In this document: piece after piece, positions 34,568 through 43,360 of the stretch | Layout: the number at the start of each line of letters is the position of its first letter | Position numbering within the stretch: the first letter of the stretch is position 1 | Source of the DNA: Actinomycetota bacterium | Lineage (GTDB): Bacteria; Actinomycetota; Acidimicrobiia; Acidimicrobiales; Iamiaceae | Direction of reading: 5' to 3' | Assembly (NCBI GenBank): GCA_019639075.1 | Contig: JAHBSO010000013.1 | Span: 19,931-83,930, forward strand | DNA: 64,000 nucleotides | Notes under the pieces: generated by a model | The model's input: the letters and a program-made list of their open reading frames with translations, nothing else | What the model was told of the DNA's origin: nothing | The model's database searches: none | Translations under genes and position numbers: made by a program

Positions 34568-35179
34568 TCAGGCCCGGGCCGCCGCCAGGCGCTCGCGAGC
34601 CCCGTCGGCGACCGTGGTCGCCAGCTCCCGCCCGTCGTCGACGGCCGACTCGAGCGCGGGACGGGCCGCCTCCACCGCGTCGCTGACCGCCGACCGCCCC
34701 GACTCGACGGCGTCGTCGAGCACCGGCCGACCGGCCTCCACGGCGTCGAGCAGTGCGGTCCCGGCGCGGTCCACCGCACGCTCGGCCGCGGCCACCACGA
34801 CGGGCACGACGGTGGTGGCCACCGCGGTCCCGGCCTCGTGGAGCTGCTCGGACACGACGTCGCGCGCCCGCTCCAGCTTCGGCTTGGCCTTGCGGGCGGC
34901 CCGACGACCGGCATCGACCCCTTCGTGCGCGAATTGACGCGCCCGGTCGGTCGTGGTGGCCTCGGCGGCGGCCTTCGCGGCGGCGCGGGCCGCGCACGCG
35001 TGGCGCACCCAGCCGACCGCGATGCCGCCACCGGCGCCGACGGCCGCGCCCTTGAGCACGATCACGGGCGTGGGATCACCGGCTGCTGCTTCGTCCGGGC
35101 TCCGACGGCTCGCCCGCACGCCGGCGATGCTCCCGCCGATCGCGGCACCGATCAGCCCACTCTTCACGAACCACTTCAT
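34568..35179 (-). CDS. Ala-rich helical protein of unknown function (203 aa)
   Basis: The N-terminus MKWFVKSGLIGAAIGGSIAGVRASRR has a short Gly-zipper-like hydrophobic stretch, with another at VIVLKGAAVGAGGGIAVGWV. After residue ~65 the protein is a long Ala/Glu/Arg helix with repeated D-A-V-E-x-x-R-x-x-x-D-x-A-V-E units (ALLDAVEAGRPVLDDAVESGRSAVSDAVEAARPAL), an apolipoprotein- or LEA-like amphipathic pattern. I recognise no family. It is upstream of folC by 2 bases and so likely co-transcribed. Weak codon evidence aside, the periodic protein-level pattern supports it being real. Confidence 0.6.
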   Translation of the reverse strand: MKWFVKSGLIGAAIGGSIAGVRASRRSPDEAAAGDPTPVIVLKGAAVGAGGGIAVGWVRHACAARAAAKAAAEATTTDRARQFAHEGVDAGRRAARKAKPKLERARDVVSEQLHEAGTAVATTVVPVVVAAAERAVDRAGTALLDAVEAGRPVLDDAVESGRSAVSDAVEAARPALESAVDDGRELATTVADGARERLAAARA

Positions 35180-35230
35180 CGATCCGGACCTCCGACGTCG
35201 AACACGCGACCACCGTACCCATCGGGGCGA

Positions 35231-35306
35231 GGTTTCGACTCCGCTGCGCTCCGCTCAACCAACAAGGGGAACCGCTGCGCTCCGCTCAACCAACAAGGGG
35301 GAACCG
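35231..35306. repeat. Tandem copies of an inverted dispersed repeat downstream of clpX
   Basis: TTTCGACTCCGCTGCGCTCC begins the block. CCGCTGCGCTCCGCTCAACC plus AACAAGGGG then occurs twice, 31 bp apart (35241 and 35272), with the start of a third at 35303. CTCCGCTCAACCAACA is shared with the repeat cluster at 22.2 kb. The 223-bp gap 35180-35402 holds no gene. Confidence 0.8.
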
Positions 35307-35401
35307 CTGCACGGTCGGGGTCGGATCCCGACCGTGACACGCGAGGAGTGCGATCACCCGGCGAACTCGATCACGGTCGGGATCCGACCCCGACCGTGCA
35401 G
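35307..35401. repeat. 31-bp perfect inverted repeat made of two self-complementary hairpins
   Basis: Left arm 35307-35337 and right arm 35371-35401 are perfect reverse complements over 31 bases, separated by 33 bases. Each arm also folds on itself: ACGGTCGGG, a 7-base loop, CCCGACCGT. The right arm ends one base before the clpX stop codon. It may be a terminator for clpX or a small mobile repeat. Confidence 0.85.
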
Positions 35402-35402
35402 A

Positions 35403-36677
<1,275 letters not shown>

Positions 36678-36705
36678 GGTTGAACGTCCCCTTGCGTCGT
36701 TGCGG

Positions 36706-37344
36706 TCAGGCGGCCGTGATCGGGCCGGTCTTGTCGGCGAGCTCCCTGGCGGAGATCACCTCGTCGATGATGCCGTACTCGAGCGCCTCGGTAGCGGACA
36801 GGACGAAGTCCCGGTCCGTGTCCTGCGCGATCTTCTCCTTCGACTGCCCGGTGTGCCGGGCCAGGATGTCCTCCAGGAGGTCGCGCATGCGCAGGATCTC
36901 CTTGGCCTGGATCTCGATGTCGGTCGCCTGGCCGCCACCCGATGCGTACGGCTGGTGCAGCAGCACCCGGGCGTGCGGGAGGGCGAGGCGCTTGCCCTTC
37001 GTGCCGGCGGCCAGCAGGACGGCGGCGGCCGATGCGGCCTGGCCGAAGCAGATCGTGGTGATCTCGGCCTTCACGTACTGCATGGTGTCGTAGATCGCGA
37101 ACAGCGCCGTGATGTCCCCGCCGGGGCTGTTGATGTAGATGTTGATGTCCTTGTCGGGGTTCTCCGACTCGAGGTGCAGCAACTGGGCGCACACCAGGTT
37201 GGCGATCGTGTCGTCGATCGGGGTGCCCAGGAAGATGATGTGCTCCTTGAGCAGCCGCGAGTAGAGGTCGAAGGACCGCTCCCCCCGGTTGGTCTGCTCG
37301 ATGACCATCGGGACCATGTAGTTCTGGGCTGGCGGGATGGTCAC
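36706..37344 (-). CDS. clpP: ATP-dependent Clp protease proteolytic subunit (212 aa)
   Basis: Serine protease of the S14 family. The catalytic Ser is in [21 protein letters not shown], the His in [21 protein letters not shown], and the Asp in the late [25 protein letters not shown] region. [25 protein letters not shown] is the oxyanion-side motif. The Ala after the Ser (S-A-A rather than S-M-G) resembles actinobacterial ClpP2. Many actinobacteria carry a clpP1-clpP2 pair between tig and clpX; here only one copy is present. GTG 37344 overlaps the tig stop by 4 bp. Confidence 0.94.
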   Translation of the reverse strand: MTIPPAQNYMVPMVIEQTNRGERSFDLYSRLLKEHIIFLGTPIDDTIANLVCAQLLHLESENPDKDINIYINSPGGDITALFAIYDTMQYVKAEITTICFGQAASAAAVLLAAGTKGKRLALPHARVLLHQPYASGGGQATDIEIQAKEILRMRDLLEDILARHTGQSKEKIAQDTDRDFVLSATEALEYGIIDEVISARELADKTGPITAA

Positions 37345-38714
37345 TCGTCGTCCTCCGTGACGTCGTCGTCGGCGTCGTCGTCAGCGTTCTCGGCGGCCGG
37401 GGGTTCCACCTCGAGGGCGGCCCGGTCGATGGTCTTCCCCTCCTCATCGACCAGTTCGACGTGGTCGATGAGCCATTCGAGGGCCTTGCGCTTGCTGAGA
37501 TCCGAGCGTACCGCCGGCACCTGTCCGTTGCGTTCGAGTTGCTTGCGCACCTTGGCGGGCGTCTGGCCGACGCGCTCGGCGACCGCCTCGAACTCGGCCG
37601 CGAGCTCGTCGTCGTCCACCTCGATCTCCTCGGCGAGCACCACGGCTCGCAGTGCGAGGTCGACGAGCACGCCCTGAGCTGCGGTTTCGCGGAGACCGGA
37701 GATGAACGCCTCCTGGTCCTGACCGGTGCTGGCGAGGTACTGCTCGAGGCCGACGCCCTGGGCCTGGAGCCGCATGGCGAGGTCCTCGATGCGCTGCCCG
37801 ACCTCCTGGTTCACGAGGGCCTCGGGCGCCTCGATCTCGACGAGCTCGGCCAGCGCCTCGGCCGTCTTCTGCTGGATCGCCATCTGGGCCTGGACCTTCT
37901 TGACCATGCCCATGCGGGTGGCGAGGTCCTCGCGCAGCTCGGCGATCGTCTCGAACTCCGATGCCTCGCCGGCGAACTCGTCGTCGGCGTCCGGCAGCAC
38001 CTTCTCCTTGACGGCCTTCACGGTGACGGTGAAGTCGACCGGGTCCTCGTCGGGGTCGGGGTGATCGGCGGTGAAGGTGAGCGTGTCGTCCACCTTGGCG
38101 GCCGCCAGCTGCTCGTCGAGCTCGGGAACGATCGTGCCGCTGCCGATCTCGTACAGGTAGTCCTCGGCCACGAGGCCGTCGATCTCCTCGCCGTCACGGG
38201 CGCCGGCGATGTCGATCGTGACGCTGTCGCCGGTCTGGGCCGGACGGTCGACGTCCTCGAGCGTCCCGAAGGACTCGCGCAGCCGGTCGATCCGCTCGTC
38301 GACCTCCTCGTCGCCGACGTCGGGCGAGTCGATGGTGACCCGCAGCGAGTCGTACCCGCCGACGGTGACCACCGGGCGGACCTCGACGACCGCGTCGAAG
38401 GCGACGTCGCCCTCCTCGCGCCCCTCGGTGATGTCGATCTCCGGCGACGCGATCACGTCGACCTCGTGCTCGACGATCGCGTCGGCGTAGTACTGCGGGA
38501 TGGCGTGCTCGAGCGCCTCGCCCCGAGCCGCCTCCGTGCCGATGCGGGCCTCCAGCAGCTGGCGGGGCGCCTTGCCGGGCCGGAAGCCGGGGATGCGCAC
38601 CTCCCGGGCGATGCGCTTGAACGCCGCATCGATCTGCTGCTCGAACTCTTCGCTGTCGATCGTGATCGACAGCTTCACCTTGTTGCCCTCTTGGGGCTCG
38701 ACCGTTGCCTTCAT
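37341..38714 (-). CDS. tig: Trigger factor (457 aa)
   Basis: Ribosome-bound chaperone and prolyl isomerase. The ribosome-binding domain contains [27 protein letters not shown], the trigger-factor G-F-R-x-G-x-x-P signature. The FKBP-like domain starts near [22 protein letters not shown]. The C-terminal helical arms hold [20 protein letters not shown] and run to an acidic tail ([16 protein letters not shown]). Length is normal. It is first in tig-clpP-clpX. Confidence 0.95.
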   Translation of the reverse strand: MKATVEPQEGNKVKLSITIDSEEFEQQIDAAFKRIAREVRIPGFRPGKAPRQLLEARIGTEAARGEALEHAIPQYYADAIVEHEVDVIASPEIDITEGREEGDVAFDAVVEVRPVVTVGGYDSLRVTIDSPDVGDEEVDERIDRLRESFGTLEDVDRPAQTGDSVTIDIAGARDGEEIDGLVAEDYLYEIGSGTIVPELDEQLAAAKVDDTLTFTADHPDPDEDPVDFTVTVKAVKEKVLPDADDEFAGEASEFETIAELREDLATRMGMVKKVQAQMAIQQKTAEALAELVEIEAPEALVNQEVGQRIEDLAMRLQAQGVGLEQYLASTGQDQEAFISGLRETAAQGVLVDLALRAVVLAEEIEVDDDELAAEFEAVAERVGQTPAKVRKQLERNGQVPAVRSDLSKRKALEWLIDHVELVDEEGKTIDRAALEVEPPAAENADDDADDDVTEDDE

Positions 38715-38801
38715 GAGGCGGCCGAGCTTACCGGGCACCCCTGACGATCCCCGCACCGAGCGAGGGCGGAGCGGGCGGGCCGAGCCGCTACGGTCGGACC
38801 A

Positions 38802-39401
38802 ATGTCCCCCACCGCAGGCATCGTGCTCGCCGGCGCGCTCCTGCTCCTCGTCGCAGGCATGGCGAAGGTGGCGAGGCCGGCCGCGACGCAGGTGGCGCTG
38901 CGCACCGCCGGTCTCCCGTCGAGCCGCCCGATCGTCCGGCTCCTCGGCACGGCCGAGGTGGTCACCGCGGCCGTCACGTTCGTGGTGGCCGGCACGCTCG
39001 GCACCGCGCTCGTCGCCCTCTTCTACGTCGGGTTCGCGTCGTTCAGCGCGCTGCTCCTGCGCCGCAGCCGCGGGCGGGCGTCGTGCGGCTGCTTCGGCGG
39101 CGACGACGCTCCCGTGACCAAGGTCCACGTCTGGCTCAACCTCGCCATCGCCGCCGCGGCGCTGATCGCCCTCGCCGACCCACCCCCGTCGATCGGCGAG
39201 GCCCTGCGGGAGACCCCGGCCGCCGGCCTCCCGTTCGTCGCGCTCGTGCTGGTGCTGGCCTGGCTGCTCCTCGTGGCCTTCACCGTGCTGCCCGCGACGC
39301 AGGCCGCCGCACGCCCGGCACCGGCCGGCACCGACGCCGCCGGCGGCGCGACCGGCGGGCAGGGGCTCGCCATCACCCCGAAGCCGGGAGCGTCGGCGTG
39401 A
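38802..39401 (+). CDS. MauE-like integral membrane protein (199 aa)
   Basis: A DoxX/MauE-type protein with about four helices: AGIVLAGALLLLVAGMAKV, GTAEVVTAAVTFVVAGTLGTALVALFYVGFASFSALLL, VWLNLAIAAAALIAL and LPFVALVLVLAWLLLVAFTVL. RASCGCFGGDDAPVTKVHVW carries the paired Cys (C-x-C) typical of MauE-like proteins, which are thought to shuttle disulfides across the membrane, and in methylotrophs are needed to fold the light chain of methylamine dehydrogenase. Here it begins a four-gene plus-strand cassette with a MauD-like partner. Confidence 0.8.
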   Translation: MSPTAGIVLAGALLLLVAGMAKVARPAATQVALRTAGLPSSRPIVRLLGTAEVVTAAVTFVVAGTLGTALVALFYVGFASFSALLLRRSRGRASCGCFGGDDAPVTKVHVWLNLAIAAAALIALADPPPSIGEALRETPAAGLPFVALVLVLAWLLLVAFTVLPATQAAARPAPAGTDAAGGATGGQGLAITPKPGASA

Positions 39402-40240
39402 CCGCGCTGGTGGTCGCCCTCACCGCGGTGGTCGCCGTGCTCGGTCTGCTCGTCGTCGGCCTGCTGCGCAGCCACGCCGAGATCCTCAAGCGCCTCCACG
39501 ACCTCGGTGCGGGCATCGATGCCGACGGCACCCCGTCGACGCCGCCCGCCCAGGCCGCGACACCGGCCGACGGTCCCCGTCCGGGCCGCGACTTCCAGGT
39601 CATGCCGCAGGTCCCGTCGCCGCCGGAGCGCGAAGGGTTCGGTGGCGCGGCCGACCTCGCCGGGGTGGGACCGGGGACGGGCGAGACGGTCACCCTGCGG
39701 GTCACCGGCGTCGAGCACGACACGATCGTCGCCTTCCTCTCCTCGGGCTGCGTCACCTGCCAGCGGTTCTGGGACGCCTTCCGCAAGCCCCGCAAGCTCG
39801 GCCTCCCCGGCGGGACTCGCCTCGTGGTCGTCACCAAGGGACCCGAGGGCGAGAGCGAGTCCGCCGTCGCCTCGGTCGCGCCGCCGGGGATCACCACGAT
39901 CATGTCGTCGCAGGCGTTCCTCGACTACGACGTCCCCGGCTCCCCCTACTTCGTCCAGGTGCACGGCCCGAGCGGTCGGGTGCGCGGCGAGGGCACCGGT
40001 CCGGACTGGGACCAGGTCCGCTCCCTCCTGTCGCAGGCCGGCGACGACGCCGAGCTCGCCGGGCGCCTCGCCGGGTCCAACGTGCCGAAGCCCGACGCCG
40101 ACGCCGAGCGCGAGGCCCGGATCGACCGGGAGCTGTTCGAGGCCGGCGTCGCGCCCGGCGACCCCAGCCTCTACTCGGCGGACGACGCGGCCTCCGGCGC
40201 CGACGCCGACGACCGCCCCGAGCGAACGAACCCCCGGTGA
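39398..40240 (+). CDS. MauD-like membrane-anchored thioredoxin-fold protein (280 aa)
   Basis: An N-terminal anchor (TALVVALTAVVAVLGLLVVGLL) and a Pro-rich linker lead to a thioredoxin fold. HDTIVAFLSSGCVTCQRFWDAF holds the C-V-T-C active site, and LDYDVPGSPYFVQVHGPSGRV contains the cis-Pro region (V-P-G-S-P-Y). The C-terminal ~60 residues are acidic and probably disordered. The GTG start overlaps the MauE-like stop by 4 bp. By analogy with MauD it would form or isomerise disulfides in the exported Cys-rich product two genes downstream. Confidence 0.8.
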   Translation: MTALVVALTAVVAVLGLLVVGLLRSHAEILKRLHDLGAGIDADGTPSTPPAQAATPADGPRPGRDFQVMPQVPSPPEREGFGGAADLAGVGPGTGETVTLRVTGVEHDTIVAFLSSGCVTCQRFWDAFRKPRKLGLPGGTRLVVVTKGPEGESESAVASVAPPGITTIMSSQAFLDYDVPGSPYFVQVHGPSGRVRGEGTGPDWDQVRSLLSQAGDDAELAGRLAGSNVPKPDADAEREARIDRELFEAGVAPGDPSLYSADDAASGADADDRPERTNPR

Positions 40241-40301
40241 GACGGGTCGTTCGGGCCGACGCTCCCTCCGATCCTCCCCGTTCCGCGATGATGGACGTGC
40301 C

Positions 40302-40853
40302 ATGAAGCTCGAATCACACGGCATCCAGACCAACCTCCCCCCCGGTTGGGAAGGCCGGATCACCGTCCGGCGCAAGCCCGAGGCGGTACCCGGCGACGAC
40401 GGCGGGGCGGCTCCGTCCGCGAGGGTCTTCTCCCCCGAGCACCACGTGTCGGCCGGTGGCGTCACCGCGATCGGCGACGCAACCGAGCAGATCCTCCCGG
40501 TCGTGCACCTCGGCAACTTCCCGCTCCCGGGCGACCGGGGCGACTTCGGGTCGGGGGCGGTCGACGTCATGACCGACCTCGACGTGCTGCTCGTGCTCGC
40601 CGAGTACGGCCCGGAGTGCGCCGGGACGGCGCTGTTCAGCCACCAGGGCATCCCGACCCGGCTCACGCCGAACATGTTCTCGGCGTCCGCGCTGCAGCGG
40701 ACGCTGCCCGGTCAGGCCGGGTGCCAGGTCTGGTTCACCGCCGAGGACCGCGCGTTCTGCCTCTACGCCGTGCTCGGCCGCCAGTCCAACGCCCGCCGCG
40801 TCCTCCCCGCCGCCGTCGAGACCCTCGCCGACACCAGGATCCAGCCCCGATGA
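40302..40853 (+). CDS. Conserved-looking protein of unknown function in the mau-like cassette (183 aa)
   Basis: No signal peptide or membrane helix is seen. MKLESHGIQTNLPPGWEGRITVRR opens the protein, the middle holds ILPVVHLGNFPLPGDRGDFGSGAVDVMTDLDVLLVLAEYGPECAGTALF, and QVWFTAEDRAFCLYAVLGRQSNARRVLPAAVETLADTRIQ ends it. It looks like a compact alpha/beta domain. Its stop overlaps the ATG of the Tat-exported gene by 4 bp, so it is probably a dedicated partner of that protein (chaperone, quality control or regulator). I do not recognise the family. Confidence 0.75.
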   Translation: MKLESHGIQTNLPPGWEGRITVRRKPEAVPGDDGGAAPSARVFSPEHHVSAGGVTAIGDATEQILPVVHLGNFPLPGDRGDFGSGAVDVMTDLDVLLVLAEYGPECAGTALFSHQGIPTRLTPNMFSASALQRTLPGQAGCQVWFTAEDRAFCLYAVLGRQSNARRVLPAAVETLADTRIQPR

Positions 40854-42511
40854 CCCTCGCGCTCCGCCCCCGCCGCACGACCGCCACCGACGGAGCATCC
40901 GACCTCTCCCCCGTCGGCGTGCACCGCGACCCGACCAACCACGACCCCATCGCCGCGGGTGGCTTCGCCCAGCGCCTCGTGCACCGGATCTCGGCCGCCC
41001 TCAACCGCAGCACCCCGAACCGGCGCTCGTTCCTCACCCGCACCGCGGTCGTCGGCTCGGCGCTCGCCGTCGGTCCGCTCGACTTCATCCTCAAGCCGGG
41101 CACCGCATACGGCTACCTGTGCGGCACCTGCAGCGACGGCTGGACCGCCTTCTGCTGCACGATCAACAGCGGCCGCAACTCGTGCCCGGCCGGCAGCTTC
41201 GTCGCCGGGTGGTGGAAGGCCGACAACGCCGCCTACTGCTGCGGCTCGGCCCGCTACATCATCGACTGCAACGCCACCTGCCCCACGCAGTGCTCGTGTC
41301 GGTGCGCCGGCGATTCCTGCGACGGCCGCCGCACCTGCTGCAACCAGTTCCGCTACGGCCAGTGCCACACCGAGATCGCCTGCTACGGCCCGGTGGTCTG
41401 CCGGGTCGCCACCTGCGTCGTCCCCTGGCAGTACGACCCCACCTGCACCACCACCAGCCGCACCGACAACCGCACGGTCGACCACGGCGCCCCCTGTCTC
41501 GGCCAGGACTGCGACACGCCGATCCAACGCAAGTACCTGTCCCTCGGCGGGCCGAGCAGCTACCTCGGCAGCCAGACCTCCGCCGAACGGGCCGTGCGAG
41601 GCAGCCGGCCGGGGCGCGTGGCCCGCTACGAGCGCGGGTCGATCTACTGGAGCTCGGCCACCGGAGCCCACCCGCTGTGGGGGCGGCTGCTCACCAAGTT
41701 CGACGCCGCGGGCGGCATCGGCGGCACCCTCGGCTACCCGAAGACCGACATCCTGACCACGCCCGACGAGCGGGCGAAGTACACGATCTTCCAGTACGGC
41801 CGGGTGTACTCGATGCAGGAGGAGGCCACGGCGTACCTCCTCACCAACGCGTTCGCCTCGAAGCACCAGCAGGCCGGCGGCGTGCGGGGCGCGATGGGCT
41901 ATCCGATCTCCGACGCCCGGCCGATCAACACCGCGCGGGGTGGGACCGTGCAGACCTTCGAGCGGGGCCGGATCTACCAGGTCGGCTCGTCGATCCGTCA
42001 GACCCACGGATCGCTCTACGACTGCCACCAGGCCAACGGTGGCGTCGGTGGCGTGTTCGGCTACCCGTCCAGCGACGTCAAGAGCTCCTACGCCGGCGGT
42101 CGGGTGCAGTACTTCGAGCGGGGCATCATCTGGTCGTTCCCGCCCGAGGACATCCCCGGGCAGGGCCTGCACGGTGTCACGCTCTTCCGGTTCGTCTACA
42201 ACGGCGGCGTCGACCCCCGCCCCGGCTACTACGGCCTCGGCTACCCCACGCAGGGCACGACCCCGGTGGGCGACGGCCGCGGCACCTACGCCGTCTTCCA
42301 GCGAGGACACATCTACGGCACCGACGCCCTCGGTGCGTTCCAGGTTCATGGCGGCGTGCTCGACCTCTACCTGAGCCTCGGTGGCCCGACCGGCGACCTC
42401 GGTTACCCGACGAGCGAGCTCGACCCGCCGTCGGCGAGCGGGATCCGCAGCCAGCAGTTCGAGCACGGCCGCATCGACCGCCTGGCCGACGGCACCATCG
42501 TCCGCGCCTGA
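40850..42511 (+). CDS. Tat-exported methylamine-dehydrogenase-light-chain-like domain fused to LGFP repeats (553 aa)
   Basis: Residues 56-75 form a twin-arginine signal (PNRRSFLTRTAVVGSALAVG). Residues ~91-220 contain 22 Cys in a pattern like the MauA light chain: CGTCSDGWTAFCCTI, NSCPAGSFVAGWWK, YIIDCNATC, CSCRC, TCCNQFRYGQC, CYGPVVCRVATC. Residues ~228-553 hold about six LGFP-type repeats (GGTLGYPKTD, GAMGYPISD, GVFGYPSSD, YGLGYPTQG, GDLGYPTSE, each with Y/F-E-x-G-x-I-Y), a module that binds the actinobacterial cell wall. It thus looks like a wall-attached, disulfide-rich protein. No MauB or MauG is present. By eye the second TTQ tryptophan position is not Trp (CYGPVVC). Confidence 0.8.
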   Translation: MTLALRPRRTTATDGASDLSPVGVHRDPTNHDPIAAGGFAQRLVHRISAALNRSTPNRRSFLTRTAVVGSALAVGPLDFILKPGTAYGYLCGTCSDGWTAFCCTINSGRNSCPAGSFVAGWWKADNAAYCCGSARYIIDCNATCPTQCSCRCAGDSCDGRRTCCNQFRYGQCHTEIACYGPVVCRVATCVVPWQYDPTCTTTSRTDNRTVDHGAPCLGQDCDTPIQRKYLSLGGPSSYLGSQTSAERAVRGSRPGRVARYERGSIYWSSATGAHPLWGRLLTKFDAAGGIGGTLGYPKTDILTTPDERAKYTIFQYGRVYSMQEEATAYLLTNAFASKHQQAGGVRGAMGYPISDARPINTARGGTVQTFERGRIYQVGSSIRQTHGSLYDCHQANGGVGGVFGYPSSDVKSSYAGGRVQYFERGIIWSFPPEDIPGQGLHGVTLFRFVYNGGVDPRPGYYGLGYPTQGTTPVGDGRGTYAVFQRGHIYGTDALGAFQVHGGVLDLYLSLGGPTGDLGYPTSELDPPSASGIRSQQFEHGRIDRLADGTIVRA

Positions 42512-42545
42512 CCTCGCACCCCGGCGCGCCTGACCTCGCACCCCG
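42503..42545 (+). repeat. 22-bp duplication at the stop of the MauA-like gene
   Basis: CGCGCCTGACCTCGCACCCC plus G occurs at 42503 and again at 42525, with the gene's TGA in the first copy. This is a recent small tandem duplication. Confidence 0.8.
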
Positions 42546-42593
42546 TTCTGGCGTAGGTGATGGTGGGTGGACCGCCACCCGCTACGCCAGAAC
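42545..42593 (+). terminator. Long hairpin after the mau-like cassette
   Basis: Perfect 12-bp arms GTTCTGGCGTAG / CTACGCCAGAAC enclose an inner GGGTGG / CCACCC stem. It lies ~35 bp after the cassette and ~58 bp before tRNA-Gly, so it likely separates the two transcripts. Confidence 0.6.
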
Positions 42594-42650
42594 CGAGAGC
42601 GGGTTCCCGGTGGCCTGGCATCGGCGCCGCCCGGTACCGTGGCGCCGCCC

Positions 42651-42725
42651 GCGGGTGTAGCTCAATGGCTAGAGCTTCAGCCTTCCAAGCTGAAGATGCG
42701 GGTTCGATTCCCGTCACCCGCTCCA
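42651..42725 (+). tRNA. tRNA-Gly (anticodon TCC)
   Basis: The cloverleaf is complete: acceptor GCGGGTG / CACCCGC, anticodon stem TCAGC / GCTGA around the loop CTTCCAA, T-loop GGTTCGATTCC, and an encoded CCA at 42723-42725. It reads GGA and, by wobble, possibly GGG. Confidence 0.95.
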
Positions 42726-42745
42726 ACGAACCGCCGACCCGTGCG

Positions 42746-43360
42746 TCACGTCCGGCCGTGACCGTACCGGCCCCACCGGCGATCGACCGACGTGGTCAAC
42801 CCCGCTCCGGCGGCGAGGCCGACTGTGCCGAGCACCGTCGCCATCGGCCCGGTCCACCAGCCCGGGTCCTGGAGGACCTCGGGCGGTCCTCCGAAGACGG
42901 AGGCGACGAGCAGCGACGCGGGGGCGAGCCAGGTGACCGCGTGGATGCGGGTCGTGGCGGCCACACAGCCGACCGCCGCCCACGCCAGGGCCCACGTGGC
43001 CGCGAGCTGCGCCACCGTGCCGACGGGTGCGGCGAGCGCCAACCACGCCGGCAGGGCCACGACGACCACCAGCAACAGCGCGGCCGTCGGCCATGCAGCG
43101 CGGGCCGCGGTGCGTTCCCGCCAATCGGCGAAGGGGTCGAACACCGCGCCGACCGTCGGTGCGTACATCGCCGCAGCGGCCGGCCAGAACGCGATCGGCC
43201 CGAGGCCCGGTAGATCGTCGAGCGCCCTGGCCACGGTTCCCGAGACCGAGGCCAGCAGCGCGCCGTTCGCGAGGACGACGAGCCAGATCCGGTGCCGTCG
43301 CAGCACCAGCGTCGGAAGCACGGGATCGGTCAGGACGGCGGAAGCATCGAGGTGTCGCAC
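42746..43360 (-). CDS. Multi-pass membrane protein, third component of an ABC transporter cluster (204 aa)
   Basis: About five hydrophobic segments: IWLVVLANGALLASVSGTV, IAFWPAAAAMYAPTVGAVF, AALLLVVVVALPAWLALAA, AQLAATWALAWAAVGCVAA and VTWLAPASLLVASVF. It resembles an ABC-2-like permease half. GTG 43360 overlaps the preceding gene by 31 bp; a GTG at 43321 would avoid the overlap, so the exact start is uncertain. It is probably a membrane partner of the two upstream genes. The substrate is unknown. Confidence 0.7.
   Translation of the reverse strand: MRHLDASAVLTDPVLPTLVLRRHRIWLVVLANGALLASVSGTVARALDDLPGLGPIAFWPAAAAMYAPTVGAVFDPFADWRERTAARAAWPTAALLLVVVVALPAWLALAAPVGTVAQLAATWALAWAAVGCVAATTRIHAVTWLAPASLLVASVFGGPPEVLQDPGWWTGPMATVLGTVGLAAGAGLTTSVDRRWGRYGHGRT

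Noticed and set aside
38802..42511. A functional methylamine dehydrogenase operon
   Set aside because: The heavy chain, MauG and an electron acceptor are missing, and the light-chain-like domain is fused to wall-binding repeats.
42545..42593. Integron attC site
   Set aside because: The hairpin starts GTT and ends AAC, the reverse of the RYYYAAC...GTTRRRY arrangement, and no integron integrase is near.
42403..42726. Minus-strand frame starting MERVTGIEPASSAWKAEALAIEL
   Set aside because: This is the antisense translation of tRNA-Gly, a well-known spurious product; the tRNA explains the sequence.
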